Made by a program: the position numbers and the translations under genes
Notes under the pieces: model-generated
Told to the model about the DNA's origin: nothing
The model's database searches: none
The model's input: only the letters and a program-made list of their open reading frames with translations
Part shown: positions 11,730 to 22,431 of the stretch, piece by piece
How the letters are laid out: every line of letters starts with the position of its first letter
Position numbering within the stretch: position 1 is the stretch's first letter
Assembly: GCA_018398575.1 (NCBI GenBank)
Contig: JAGTXZ010000010.1
Location: forward strand, 310,001-374,000
Direction of reading: 5' to 3'
Source of the DNA: Ampelomyces quisqualis
Lineage: Eukaryota; Ascomycota; Dothideomycetes; Pleosporales; Phaeosphaeriaceae
Length of the DNA: 64,000 nucleotides

Positions 11730-14132
11730 ATGTGGGAGGACGAGGCGTGGCACGCGGCCGGGCACCTCCTGGCTCCGCGCGACCAGTCCAAGCCCTTTGT
11801 GAGTCTGCCAGCCACGGCCACGGCCGCGACAACAGCCACTGATGCGACGCAGCACTGCCCCTCGTACAAGCTGCCGGCCCTGGGCGTCATCGAGCTCGGC
11901 CCTGGCCATTTCATCAACCTCACCGCCGATGCCTTCTTCCGCCCGCAATGCACCAACGCCCAACAGAGCGCCGTCGACGACACGGCCGGCGGCATCACCA
12001 ACATCGCCGACATCCGCGACCCCTTCCACGCCTCCATCACCCCGCAGGCCTACGCGACAGGCGCCGCGACCGTCATCGCGTGGATGCTTGTCATCATGCT
12101 CATCATCACACCGCGCACCTTTTTCCTCGGCAACGCGACCGGCCGCTCAGGCCTCATGGGCCGTAGCGGCATGATCAGTGGCGCAACCGGCGGCGGCTCC
12201 ATCATCGGAGTCGGGAGCAGGCCGTGGCTGCAAAAGGTCGCCGCCCTCACCGTCGCGATATCGCTGACCCTCGCCACGGCCGACACCTTTAAGATTGCCG
12301 GACGCCAGTATAAGGAGGGCTTCATCGATGCCATGGAGCTGCGCGACCAGGTTGTCGCCGGCATGGAAATCAAGGTCTCCCGCATCATCTCGGACATATT
12401 CATCTGGCTGGCGCAGGTCCAGACCCTGATACGCCTTTTCCCACGCCACAAAGAGAAGGTCATTATCAAATGGGTCGGCTTCGCGTTGATCCTGCTCGAC
12501 ATCACCTTCAGCTCGCTCAACAGCTTCGGCCCGTACGAGAACAACGGCCGCCCTGTGCACTTTGAGACCGCCATCCCCGCATTGAGTTATTTATTTCAAC
12601 TCTCCCTGAGCATGTTGTATGCTGCGTGGGTCATGTACTATGCCATTACGAAGCGACGCTACGCCTTTTACCATTCGATGATGTGGAACATAAGCGTCGT
12701 CGCGCTGCTATCCGTCATCGCCATTCTCACGCCTGTTGTGTTTTTCATTACCGACATTGCCAACTACACCATCGCTGGCTGGGGAGACTACTTCCGCTGG
12801 GTTGGCGCAGCCGCCGCCAGTGTTATTGTCTGGGAGTGGGTCGAACGGATAGAGGCTCTAGAAAGGGAAGAGAGAAAGGACGGTATACTAGGAAGAGAAA
12901 TTTACGACGGAGACGATATGCTTGCACCCACCCCATCATCCGACTCACGATGGCCATCCAAAAAAGACGGCTACACCTCTATGGACGAGAAAAAGACCGG
13001 AAGTAGTGGAGGTCTTGGTGGGATTGGCAGCCTCGGCGCAATCGCTTCAGCGCACACCGATCGCATCAATGTTCTCGCCCACAGGCTGGGTCGAAAGATG
13101 ACCGAGTCCCCTCGGACAACAGCACGCCAGAAACGAAACATCCACATTCCGGCACCCGCTCAAGCACATCACCGCTCGGAATCAGCAGCACGGGGTGGTC
13201 GAAGTTCGCGCACCTATATTCGTGTGCAGACCCCACCACCGGTTCCAGTGATCGCCTCGCCAGTCAGCCGGACTGATACGACTTCGGCTCAATCTACCGT
13301 CTACACAGTACGGTACCACCCCATTAGCGATACACCTCCTGTCCACCTTTCAAGTACTACAGATGCCCGCTTCAACCAAAGTGGAGTCATCGCGGATGCG
13401 CCAATCAGTAACCAAGAAAGACTGGATCAACCAGCGAATCTAGAAGACCTGGAGACAGGCGGCAACCCAAGCCAAGCGCTCTTTGCTAGCAAGAGCAAAT
13501 GGCGCTGGCAGACAGTTGCCGACACGTTCCGCCGCCACGGACGCACTCCACCACAAGAGCTGCAGAGAGGTAGAGTCATAGAACCACTTGCAGTTGACAG
13601 TGTTACTGCCAACATCCCACCACGGAACTACACAGGACTCGCACTAGCAGACAGACTGGGAACGTTTGCCGCACAACAGGGCGAATGGTTCCGAGCGAAG
13701 AAGAAGGCCGAAGCGCAAGGCGAAGCCACGCTGCCCGTCACCATCATACCTGCGCAGCCGCGAGGACAGACTTGGTCACCTGACATTGTTCGGCAACAGC
13801 AATCAGCTCAACACAACGAGACGTCTGCCACAGCCGGTCTTGATCTAGCCAGAGTCCCATCCGCTATTGTCGAGGAGGACGCCTCATCACGTATTAGGTC
13901 TGCTGAGACAACCAGCTCCGACGACACTATACAAAGCCCTTCGTCGCCCACACGTCTCAATGGCAACTTGCACATTCGCTTCACGCCGAATGTCGCTCAA
14001 CGCGCGAATCACAGCTCTGGCGTTCTGGGCACTCCCATTTCCAACACGCATTACAGTCCTCGGCCTACCGCAAGCACACCAACGGCGCTCTCACAACAAC
14101 CTACACACACATGTACAAACCACGACAGATAA
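11730..14132 (+). CDS. palH: PalH/Rim21 alkaline pH sensor, seven-transmembrane protein
   Basis: Single exon, 800 aa. PalH sits in the plasma membrane and senses ambient alkaline pH. It signals through arrestin PalF and ESCRT components to proteolysis of the transcription factor PacC. The N-terminal ~105 residues are extracellular, with Cys residues (QHCPSYKLPALGVIELG, FRPQCTNAQ) in the pattern of PalH. Seven hydrophobic segments start near residues 109, 166, 215, 243, 278, 316 and 353. A long, hydrophilic Ser/Thr/Pro-rich cytosolic tail (about residues 385-800) is expected to bind the arrestin. The stop TAA is at 14130-14132. Length is within the family range (about 650-850 aa). The start is the first ATG in frame and gives an N-terminus like that of homologues. 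Confidence 0.93.
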   Translation: MWEDEAWHAAGHLLAPRDQSKPFVSLPATATAATTATDATQHCPSYKLPALGVIELGPGHFINLTADAFFRPQCTNAQQSAVDDTAGGITNIADIRDPFHASITPQAYATGAATVIAWMLVIMLIITPRTFFLGNATGRSGLMGRSGMISGATGGGSIIGVGSRPWLQKVAALTVAISLTLATADTFKIAGRQYKEGFIDAMELRDQVVAGMEIKVSRIISDIFIWLAQVQTLIRLFPRHKEKVIIKWVGFALILLDITFSSLNSFGPYENNGRPVHFETAIPALSYLFQLSLSMLYAAWVMYYAITKRRYAFYHSMMWNISVVALLSVIAILTPVVFFITDIANYTIAGWGDYFRWVGAAAASVIVWEWVERIEALEREERKDGILGREIYDGDDMLAPTPSSDSRWPSKKDGYTSMDEKKTGSSGGLGGIGSLGAIASAHTDRINVLAHRLGRKMTESPRTTARQKRNIHIPAPAQAHHRSESAARGGRSSRTYIRVQTPPPVPVIASPVSRTDTTSAQSTVYTVRYHPISDTPPVHLSSTTDARFNQSGVIADAPISNQERLDQPANLEDLETGGNPSQALFASKSKWRWQTVADTFRRHGRTPPQELQRGRVIEPLAVDSVTANIPPRNYTGLALADRLGTFAAQQGEWFRAKKKAEAQGEATLPVTIIPAQPRGQTWSPDIVRQQQSAQHNETSATAGLDLARVPSAIVEEDASSRIRSAETTSSDDTIQSPSSPTRLNGNLHIRFTPNVAQRANHSSGVLGTPISNTHYSPRPTASTPTALSQQPTHTCTNHDR

Positions 14133-14757
14133 ACCGGACTGGCTGCATGCCGATCACGTTGTTCTTATCTGATTTTAGGGCTTTTTTTTTGTGTTGGCAC
14201 ATATACCCATATGTTTGGATAGGCGCATGGGCGGAACGAGTCACTACTCGGTGGGCAGAGATGGCGCACAGCATTCGCATGGCTTCGGCGTAGTACTGGT
14301 CTTCCCAATGGACGGGCATTGGACATTGTGAACCGGTTCATTTTTGGATAGCTCTTGTAGTGTGAGACTCGGTTTTCACGGGCTGTGAAGAGTGTGTGAT
14401 ACTAAGCAAACAAACGTACTGCTTGCAAGACAAGCACAAAGACATGTAGCGAAGAAGCAAAGGCTTCCACCTTTCAAGGCAACTGAGTTGGAATGACGTG
14501 ACGTGACGCGCCGCCAACGCCAAGATGATGACAAGAACGAAGTACCGTAGTGCGTGGTCGTGCCAGTGGTAGGCCAATGACGCTTTGACCCTAATGTTGG
14601 CCTGTGGTGCCTGTCCCTGTTCCTTGCGCGGCTGCATATGATAACTCCGTCTCGTTGCGCAGCGTTGATCGGGTGAGACGCCAGGCACTGCAGCCACGCC
14701 GGATTGTCGCTGCAGCTCACGTGCCATCTTCATTTCCTACACATTCCACAGCTCGTC
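14133..14757. other. Intergenic: palH 3' end and mvp1 promoter
   Basis: Contains direct TGACGTGA-type repeats at 14494-14510 and a CACGTG box at 14718-14723, 35 nt before the mvp1 ATG. No gene seen. Confidence 0.5.
14494..14510. promoter_or_regulatory. Overlapping TGACGTG repeats upstream of mvp1
   Basis: Three overlapping TGACG units (TGACGTGACGTGACG), about 250 nt before the mvp1 start. TGACGTCA/TGACGTGA sequences are bound by ATF/CREB-type bZIP factors in fungi. The assignment as a functional site is inference. Confidence 0.3.
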
Positions 14758-17109
14758 ATGTCTCTCTTTGGGGAGGAAGACGAGCGGTCGCGCCCCAAGC
14801 AGTTGTTCGAAGACGACCAGGCCACGAAGACGGGGAACAGCTTGTTCGCCGACGAGATGGATAACAGCGGCTCGCCGTGGGCTTTGCCTACGCCCAAGAA
14901 AGCCCGTCGCGGGTCTCTCGTGAAATCGCTTCTGCCGGCATCGGACGTACCCGACGCGTATATCGATGCGTTCGACGCCGTGTTGGACGCCGGGCAGTGC
15001 GCTGGCGGCGGCGGCATCAGCATGGAGGGCGCAAAGCAACTCGTGGCCGGCAGCGGGTTGCCGAGCGGTGCGCAGTCCAAGATCCTCGAGGCGGTTTCCC
15101 AGCCCGCGCAGGAAAGCGCAGGACTCGGAAGGAACGAGTTCAACGTGCTCTTTGCGCTCATTGGCCTGGCGCAAGAAGGCGAAGACATGACGCTAGACAG
15201 TGTTGACGAGAGGAAGAAGAGTCAGTGCCATGTCGCGGGCGAGCGCCTCGAGTCCGCGCAAAGTTAACCATCCGCCAGACCTCCCCACGCCCTCGGTATC
15301 CCTCCCAAAGTCGACGAAACCACAGCCAGAAGCCGCCCAGGAGCCGCCGCCCACGCCGCCCACCGCCCCGCCAGCACTCCAGAAGCAACCCTCGGAGCAG
15401 CCGGTCCCCGTCCCGGACCGGTCGCGTGCACCCATGCGCAAGCCGTCGTTCGGCGACCCAGAGGCGGATCCGTGGGGTAGCCCAGACATGCACAAAGGAC
15501 ACAACCACGGGAGCTACACAGCTGCGCCTCCACGGACGAATGGCGCCGATGCACCCTCGACTGCACGAACCACCAGCCACTTCACCACAAACTCCACGTC
15601 CAATCCGACATCGATCCAAGACAACGTCCAGCCAAGCTCGCTCGGCAGCGAGGGGGGTTGGGGAGGCTACAACGGAGCAGCAACCCCATCATTCGAGAGC
15701 CCAGGCCTGGGTGTCGCTGCGTTTGGTACGGCTCCCGTGCGAGGTGGCTCCAATCCTCCGCCTGAGCTAGGTCGATCGTTTGGTCGTGCTGGGCCCGGGA
15801 GCAGCGGCGCCGAAGAGGTCATTACCATCGCCACTATCGCGGAGAAAGAGGGCGTCTTTCTGTTTCAGCACCGCAACTACGAGGTCGCCAGTTCGCGCCG
15901 GACTACCAAGGTTGTGCGTCGATACAGTGATTTCGTCTGGTTACTCGACTGTCTACACAAGCGGTACCCATTCAGGCAATTGCCTCTACTACCCCCAAAG
16001 CGCGTCGGTAGTGAGTCTCCCTTCCCCAGTGATCCAATGCGTATTGAAGTTTCTTAGTCAATGGCAATCCTATAGCCGCGGATGCCAGCTTCCTGGAGAA
16101 ACGAAGAAAAGGCCTGACGCGCTTCACCAATGCGCTTGTTCGGCACCCAGTGCTCAACCAGGAGCAGTTGGTAGTCATGTTTCTCACCGTGCCAACTGTA
16201 ACTTCACCTCGGTCCTTCCAACGTTCGGCGCACTAACGAATCACAGGAGCTTGCAGTATGGCGCAAGCAAGCGAACCTGTCTGTACAAGAAGAGTTTACT
16301 GGGAAGCCCCTACCTGCCGATCTGGAAGACTCCTTACCCAAGACCCTCCCCGAGCTTTTCGACACTGTACGGTCAGGCGTGCGGCGGAGTGCAGAGAGCT
16401 ACATCAATCTTTGCAACATGATGGAACGGCTGACACGACGGAACGAAGGCATGGCTGCCGAGTACTCACGCTTTTCTGCAGCTCTTGCATCGCTTACGGA
16501 GACTTCACAAGAAACATACGCAGTTGACACGAACGATGTTCCGCTGCTGAACGAAGGCCTGAACTCAACAGCAAGACATTTGGATCAATCCAAACAGCTC
16601 CTGGAAGATGAAGCGAGAGGGTGGGAAGAAGGCGTACTCGAAGACTTCAAGCGGCAAAGAGACACGCTTGTCAGTGTGAGGGACATGTTCGACCGGCGAG
16701 ACAAGTTCGCCAAGGATAATATCCCCGCGCTTGAGAAGAGGATCGCAAACAATGAGACCAAGCTCCAAACCATCAGGAACAAGCCTGCTGAGCAGACCAA
16801 GCCTGGTGAGATGGAGAAGGTGGAGGACGCCATCTCCAAGGTAAGCGATCCTGATACGTCCTCGCATGTTGAACTTTCCGTTGATGCATTTCTCCACAGG
16901 ACAAAGAGTCTATTGTGCAACAGCATGCCCGCGGCGTGTTCATCAAGGAATGCGTTCGCGACGAACTGCTTTACTTTCAGAAGAGCCAATACCACATTAG
17001 CAAACTGCACCAAGAATGGAGCCAGGAACGCGTCAAGTACGCAGAGCTACAAGCGGACAACTGGCGAGCGTTGAGTGAGGAGGTCGAGAGCATGCCGTCT
17101 ACAGACTAA
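14758..17109 (+). CDS. mvp1: Sorting nexin Mvp1 (SNX8-like, PX-BAR)
   Basis: Five exons: 14758-15220, 15279-16010, 16058-16197, 16247-16840, 16900-17109, 712 aa. Mvp1 is an endosomal sorting nexin that binds PI3P and recycles membrane proteins from endosomes. The N-terminal ~155 residues show an EF/EH-like helical region (AYIDAFDAVLDAG ... FNVLFALIGLAQEG), then a Pro-rich linker. A PX domain starts near residue 334 (VITIATIAEKEGVFLFQHRNYEV, then RRTTKVVRRYSDFVWL and the LPPKR loop). Next comes FLEKRRKGLTRFTNALVRHPVL, and a BAR-type helical domain fills the C-terminal ~240 residues. Intron 1 is placed by the family join DERKKN|LPTPS. Intron 2 could use either of two GT sites three bases apart; I chose GTGAGT. 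Confidence 0.93.
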
Positions 17110-18242
17110 GCATGCGTTTGAGGATGACTTTACACTTGGTTGGAGCCTGCAAACCTTCTCTTTAATCTGTGTACGCATCTTGTTGTTTCGTTGAGCGTGT
17201 CGCGATAGTACATATTGATCTCGAAGGACGATTGGCGTGCTCGTGCAAATGCAAGTGGTGCTGTTCCACATGGAGCACCTGACTTCGCGTCGATTTGGCG
17301 TCCCGGCCCTGTCGTGGCATGACAGGTCGCCAGCCAGCTTGACATGGCCGTGTGCCCTGGGCCTGCGTTGGGCTCCGTCTCGCGTCATTGTCGCTGTGAT
17401 TGTCCTCATCTCAAGCCCCATGCCTCATTCACTGCCCGTCTTGTTTCCGCTTGGGGAAGGCACAAGCAAACAGCGACTCGCAGTCACAACGCTTGCGTCG
17501 CATAGACAACCTCTGCACAACTGCTCTTCTGCCCTTTGTTTGCGCGCCAGTTCACGACTGGCATCGCACCCAACGCGCGCCGCTGTGAAGTCGCCCTCGA
17601 GCCTGCGTGCTAGGTAGTCGCGAAGCTCTCACCCAACACCACGCGCCGGGCTGCACAGAACACAGCCACGGCGAATTCTGTGCTCAACCATCTGTGCTCG
17701 CCCATACAGGGTCGACATGGCGAAACGTAAGGGCCAGGCGGATCCCGAGAGCACGCAGGCTCCCGCAAAGAAGACGAAGACCACTCCCAAGAAGGGCAAA
17801 AAGGGAGTCGACGAGGGCGGTAAGCATGCTCTACCTTCACTTCCAAACTTTGCCTGCTTCCACCGTGGTATGGGGTGGTGGTGGTGTCGGAACAGCCCCG
17901 CGTGGTAGAGGTCGGAGGTGCTCCATCCACTCCGAGGCTCGACCAGCGGAGCGGCTGCCACTCGCTGAGCATCGGACATGATCGCCTCGACCTGGCTCTT
18001 TCGACTATCACCCCAAGTCCATCAGGGTGCAGAGCTTGGCTCAGTTCTGCTTCCTGTCGCGCGCTTTCTAGATTTCTCCCTGCCTACCTCAGCTCGATTG
18101 TCTCTTCCACGAGTATCTTTGCCCCACACCTTGCCCCGCGATCGAGCTCAGCCTTGCGATAATTCCAACCCCGCTGTCGTTGCACCGCTCGAAACTATCG
18201 CGTGCTTGAGCAGCACTACAAGACGACAGCAACTAACACAAC
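17110..18242. other. Intergenic: mvp1 3' end and dcn1 upstream region, with a short basic ORF
   Basis: About 1.1 kb. Apart from the short Lys-rich frame at 17717-17820 no gene could be supported. A TAA lies in frame nine bases before the dcn1 ATG, so no upstream exon can extend the dcn1 N-terminus in frame. Confidence 0.45.
17717..17820 (+). CDS. Short Lys-rich open frame ending at a splice-donor-like site
   Basis: An ATG opens a basic peptide of about 34 residues (MAKRKGQADPESTQAPAKKT..., then KKGKKGVDEG) that runs into a good GTAAGC donor at 17821. It looks like a first coding exon or a long upstream ORF in the dcn1 leader. I could not find a convincing second exon. A splice into the dcn1 ATG frame is blocked by the TAA just upstream. 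The function is unknown, and it may not be a gene. Confidence 0.25.
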
Positions 18243-21119
18243 ATGGCTCCAGCATACACAAGCCAGCAGAAGGCGGCCATCGCCCAGTTCATGAACTTCA
18301 CGAGCCTGGACCGAACTGCGGCAGCACGCGTACTCAAGAACCACAACTGGGATGCGCAGGCAGCTATCAACACGTAAGTACACATTTTCCTCTCTTCTTG
18401 TGGCGAGGACAGGTACCCATACCGCTGCTGCTTTAAAACGCGCATCGACCTCTGCGACATTGAAACGAACCCCAGGAAGCTGCCACGTGACCCATCCAAA
18501 ACGGAGGGAAAATCTGTATCTGGCCGTAGGCGCGGTCTGGTCTATGCTGTAAAGGACTATATGAGGACGTTGGTGCGATATTCTGGTCCTATGCTCTTTC
18601 TACTTGCATAGTAAGCCGCAGCTGCTTTGCCCGTCTCAGTCAACATTCAGACCGTGCCTTCTCGCAAGACTACCTGCAGTATGGTATCATCACGTTCGCA
18701 CGCCCCTTCGTCCCTCCACCATAACGATACCTCCCTCAATACATGCTATCGAGCATTCGACCACAGTGTCGCAACTAGCCCAGCATGTTCGGTGCATCTG
18801 AGGATCGGGCACGGCAACTCGCGTATCGCAAGCGGAGAGAGAGGATTGTCTCTGGAAACTCGTGCTCCATGCTACGCTCGTTTAGCACTTCAAGTCACAC
18901 ATCGCAACAGTCCCATGCATCTTATACTCCAAACAGGTCGGTCTCACAATCAATAGCCCCTGGTGAGCATGCTTCGCCGCCAGTTGCATGTAGCCGCGGC
19001 GACCCGTCGAGTCCTTCGAATCGAACCAGGAGCCTGTACTCGAATCTCGACCCAATCTTGGCCACGAATCCAAACCAATCATACCTGGATCGGCACAGTT
19101 CTCAGGCGGAGTATTTAAGCCAGGTTCTTTACGACAACCTCTCGATTGGTCCCACGCCCGGGACTTCAGCCAGTGACTCTGTCACTTCCGCAAAGATCGG
19201 CAGCTACGGCATCCTAGGACCCTCACTTGCGGTCCGTCGTCATGTACGCAATCTCACTGCACCCGTCGCGTGCATAGGCACGCCATCTGAAATGGCGTCA
19301 AATGAGACATATCGTCTAGATCCGCCTCTGCACTTGCGAGGCTCCCACGAAGCAAGCGACCTCTCCCTCCGAGCACAAACTACGGTCTTCTTGCGCGGCG
19401 GAGGTGATGCGTATAATGACTGGGGTCCCGATCGTGCCATACCGACGACGGAGGATGTTCAGAATACCTTCGCACCTCCTATGCAACAGCTACAGTCGGT
19501 GAACGGGCATACGGGAATCCCTGGCACAGTCTGGGATCTAAGTCGACCTTTCATGACGCTATATCCATGGGCTCAGCCACACTTCTGTCAGCCTCCTTGG
19601 TTTGTGCCCATATCTACTGGCCCTGCCTACGACGCCTTTGTTGGTTCCCTTACTAATCGGATCATCCCTGGCTTTTTCGATTTGTTCGGCCTTTCAAAGC
19701 CGCCTGCGCCGTATACATCGCCCATAGCGAGCTCCCGTCGCCTAACCTACCAGAGGATGGGCAGTGTAAGCAAGATATGGCTTCATACCCTGATCAACGC
19801 AAGAAAAGAAGAGTTGTCGGTCGTCGCGGCGGGTGGCGCAGACCCTCAATTGAGCCCGGGGCAGCATCATAAACCTGGTCTAATGCTCTTCCATCTTATG
19901 GAGGCCACTGAAGACGAACCCCTGCAGGCCCCTCCGAGCTCGATGTCCTACAATGCGACATTTTTTCCCAATCAGAATCTTTCCGGAATGCAAAGCCCTG
20001 GCAGCTACCAGACCTCTTTCAGCTACAACCAGATTCCATCGAGCAACCAAATTCCATTGAGCAACCAGAGTCTGCTAAGCAACCAAATTCTCAACAACAA
20101 GCCGGTCCCTTTGAGTCCCCTCGATGGAACAAGGGTACTACCGGATATGATCTCGATGCCCTACAATCAGCGTTCTCGTGATGCTTTTCAGAGAACCAGG
20201 ATTCAAAGCTTGGTTTCAGGTCGCCGATCAACTAGTGCGCCGAATCTTGAAAAGCAGCAGTCTGGACGTCAGCGGCAGCGGTATGCTGCACACCTTATCA
20301 CTAACAAATTACTGAACTTGTTCTACACGAGAATCTCGTACAACGATGACTGACATGTGTCCCGCAGGTACTTCAGCGGCGGTGGTGGCTCAACTGGGTC
20401 CCCGGCAATAAGGACTATACTCACCAAGGTCTTCGATCACTACCGTGAGAATCCGTCAACAGAGCCGGATATGGTCGGAGCTGAGGGCACTATGCAGTAT
20501 TGCTCGGATACAAAGGTCGACCTTGAGGGCTTGGACTCACTCGTCGTGCACGAAATTGTCCAGGCGCCAGCCATGGCCGAGATGAGCCGAGAGGGGTTTG
20601 TCAGTGGTTGGCAAGAACGAAAGTACGTTTCGACCTACACTGCATGCATTAGTACACAGACTGATTGCGTATAGCTGCGAAACTGTCGAGAAGCAAAAGG
20701 CATATATCAAGAACATCAAAGCCGAGCTACCTGGCAACCGCGAGCTATTCGAGCGTATCTACAAGTATGCATTCACAATAGCCAAGACGGCCAACTCAAG
20801 ACAAGCTGCTCTTGAACAAGCTATCGAGTTCTGGAAGCTCCTCTTCGGCTCGCCACTATCCCCGATCAAGTGGAAGAGTGCTAACACACCATGGCTGGAC
20901 TGGTGGGAAGAATTCCTTACTACGTCGTTCAAGAAGAGCATCAACAAGGACATGTGGAACGAGACGCTGAAGTTTGCTAAGCTCACACTCGCGGACGACG
21001 CCATGACCTTCTGGACCGAGGCATCTTCATGGCCATCCGTCATTGACGACTTCGTTGAATGGGTCAAGACCGAGAAGCGTGGTGGCGGTAAGACGGAGGC
21101 CATGGAAGAGGACTACTAA
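18243..21119 (+). CDS. dcn1: Dcn1, NEDD8 ligase co-factor for cullins (UBA + PONY domains)
   Basis: Canonical form has three exons: 18243-18373, 20368-20622, 20675-21119, 276 aa. Dcn1 binds the cullin and the NEDD8 E2 Ubc12 and speeds cullin neddylation. Exon 1 encodes a UBA-like domain (MAPAYTSQQKAAIAQFMNFT ... WDAQAAINT). It joins as AINT|YFSGGGG, the position where Dcn1 UBA domains end. The potentiating-neddylation (PONY) domain follows (IRTILTKVFDHYRENP, then VSGWQERNCETVEKQKAYI, then WKLLFGSPLSPIKWKSAN, PWLDWWEEFL and AMTFWTEASSWPSVIDDFVEW). The 276-aa length is usual for fungal Dcn1. The odd feature is the 1,994-nt gap between exons 1 and 2, which contains a long open frame in the same direction and frame. 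Cullin-4, a likely client class, is encoded about 12 kb upstream. Confidence 0.92.
18784..20353 (+). CDS. Long open frame inside dcn1: nested gene or in-frame cassette exon
   Basis: The ATG at 18785 opens 522 codons (stop TGA at 20351) between dcn1 exons 1 and 2. The product is Ser/Asn/Pro/Gln-rich with no transmembrane segment and no family I recognise. It begins with a basic stretch (RARQLAYRKRRERIVSG) and has a more ordered middle part (SRPFMTLYPWAQPHFCQPPW ... GSVSKIWLHTLINARKEELS). A hexapeptide repeat (NQIPSS NQIPLS NQSLLS NQILNN) follows near residues 415-438. An AG acceptor ends at 18783 and a GTATGC donor starts at 20281. Bases 18784-20280 are exactly 499 codons, and both junctions are phase 2, compatible with dcn1 exons 1 and 2. 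The stop sits only 14 nt before the dcn1 acceptor, leaving a separate nested gene almost no 3' UTR of its own. Which form is made cannot be told from sequence. Confidence 0.6.
20027..20098 (+). repeat. 18-bp tandem repeat, about four units, coding
   Basis: Four 18-bp units starting AACCA (AACCAGATTCCATCGAGC and variants) in the open frame within dcn1, encoding Asn-Gln-Ile-Pro-Ser-Ser-type hexapeptides. Confidence 0.85.
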
Positions 21120-21723
21120 GCACCACCGGTGACTGACAACGCTCCGCTCCATCGAGGCCTTCGGACGTAGATGGATGGAAGTCAACTTAGCATCACAACT
21201 GGAATCGTTATGGGGTCCGCACCTGCCTTGTGCAGGCTAACATAATGCACGACATGAATATCACGAGAGCATCACATACACTTTGGTGCATTTTGAGCAT
21301 ACTTGAAAGAAACTATGGGAGCATTCAGTAGCAGGATAGAATAGCAAGGCAGGAATTTCACTGGCTTGTTTGCCAGGTTCAGTCATACACACTGGTGACA
21401 GGGCTACGCGTGCTGATGCGAAACAAAATATCTTACGATCACGATTCCAGGCACGCACGACTACATTTCTTCGAACAAATATCCATGACGCGAGATGTTT
21501 GGTGTTGCGATAGTCATTCGCCTCTCCATGCATGGTCCATGGCTAGTCCCTAGATGGAATTTCACTTGGCACGCTAGCCCCATCAAATCGCGTCCTCAAC
21601 CTAGCTGGCCAAAGCACATCTCGCTTATTAGCCCACTCAATTTCTGCCCACCTCAACCCCAACAGCAGACAAAGTGCGTATGCCTCGCAATTGCTCTCCA
21701 CCCGCTCGCTAACGATAGAGAAG
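21120..21723. other. Intergenic: dcn1 3' end and eL32 promoter
   Basis: About 600 nt with no supported gene; it should hold the dcn1 3' UTR and the promoter and short leader of the ribosomal protein gene. Confidence 0.5.
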
Positions 21724-22431
21724 ATGGTCGCCGCTAAGAAGCACGTTCCGATCGTCAAGAAGCGTACGCTGCACCGAAAAGTCCTCACCTCGAAAATTCG
21801 CAACTGACGGATCCGTACACAGACACCAAGCGCTTCAACCGCCACCAGTCCGACCGCTTCAAATGTGAGAGAGAATAGATGCACGAGGGAGGAACAGCAA
21901 TATTGATAATGACTAGGTGTCGACCCCTCATGGCGCAAGCCTAAGGGTATTGACAACCGTGTCCGCAGGCGGTTCAAGGGTCAGGCTGCTATGCCCAAGG
22001 TACGGACTACCGTTGCGATGCATCCTCGATCCGAATTGGGATTGCAGGCATGCCGGGAGTTTGAGCTGGGGCTGACGACTGCGATTAGATTGGATACGGA
22101 TCAAACAGGAAGACCCGCCACTTGATGCCCTCTGGCCACAAGGCCTTCCTCGTCAGCAACAGTACGCCAACCACACACGACATGATATGATGGGGCACAG
22201 CTAATGCAGCCCAGTCGCCGACGTCGACCTTCTCCTCATGCACAACACCACCTTCGCTGCAGAGTACGCCTACACTATGCATCCCGATCGAGTTCCACGA
22301 ACGTGTACTAACCACCAACCAGGATTGCCCACTCCGTCTCCGCACGAAAGCGCATCGAGATTGTTGCCCGGGCCAAGCAGCTCGGTGTCAAGGTGACGAA
22401 CGGCAAGGCTCGCGTCAAGACCGAGTCATAG
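21724..22431 (+). CDS. RPL32: 60S ribosomal protein eL32 (RPL32)
   Basis: Six exons: 21724-21763, 21823-21864, 21917-21999, 22089-22161, 22215-22263, 22323-22431, 131 aa. It is a structural protein of the large ribosomal subunit. The spliced product follows the family throughout. It begins MVAAKKHVPIVKKHTKRF and goes on to NRHQSDRFKCVDPSWRKPKG, IDNRVRRRFKG, then IGYGSNRKTRHLMPSGHKAF, LLLMHNTTFAAEIAHSVSAR and KRIEIVARAKQLGVKVTN, ending KTES. Length is as expected for fungal eL32. Five introns in a 400-nt coding sequence is dense, a pattern common for ribosomal protein genes of this fungal group. Confidence 0.95.
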
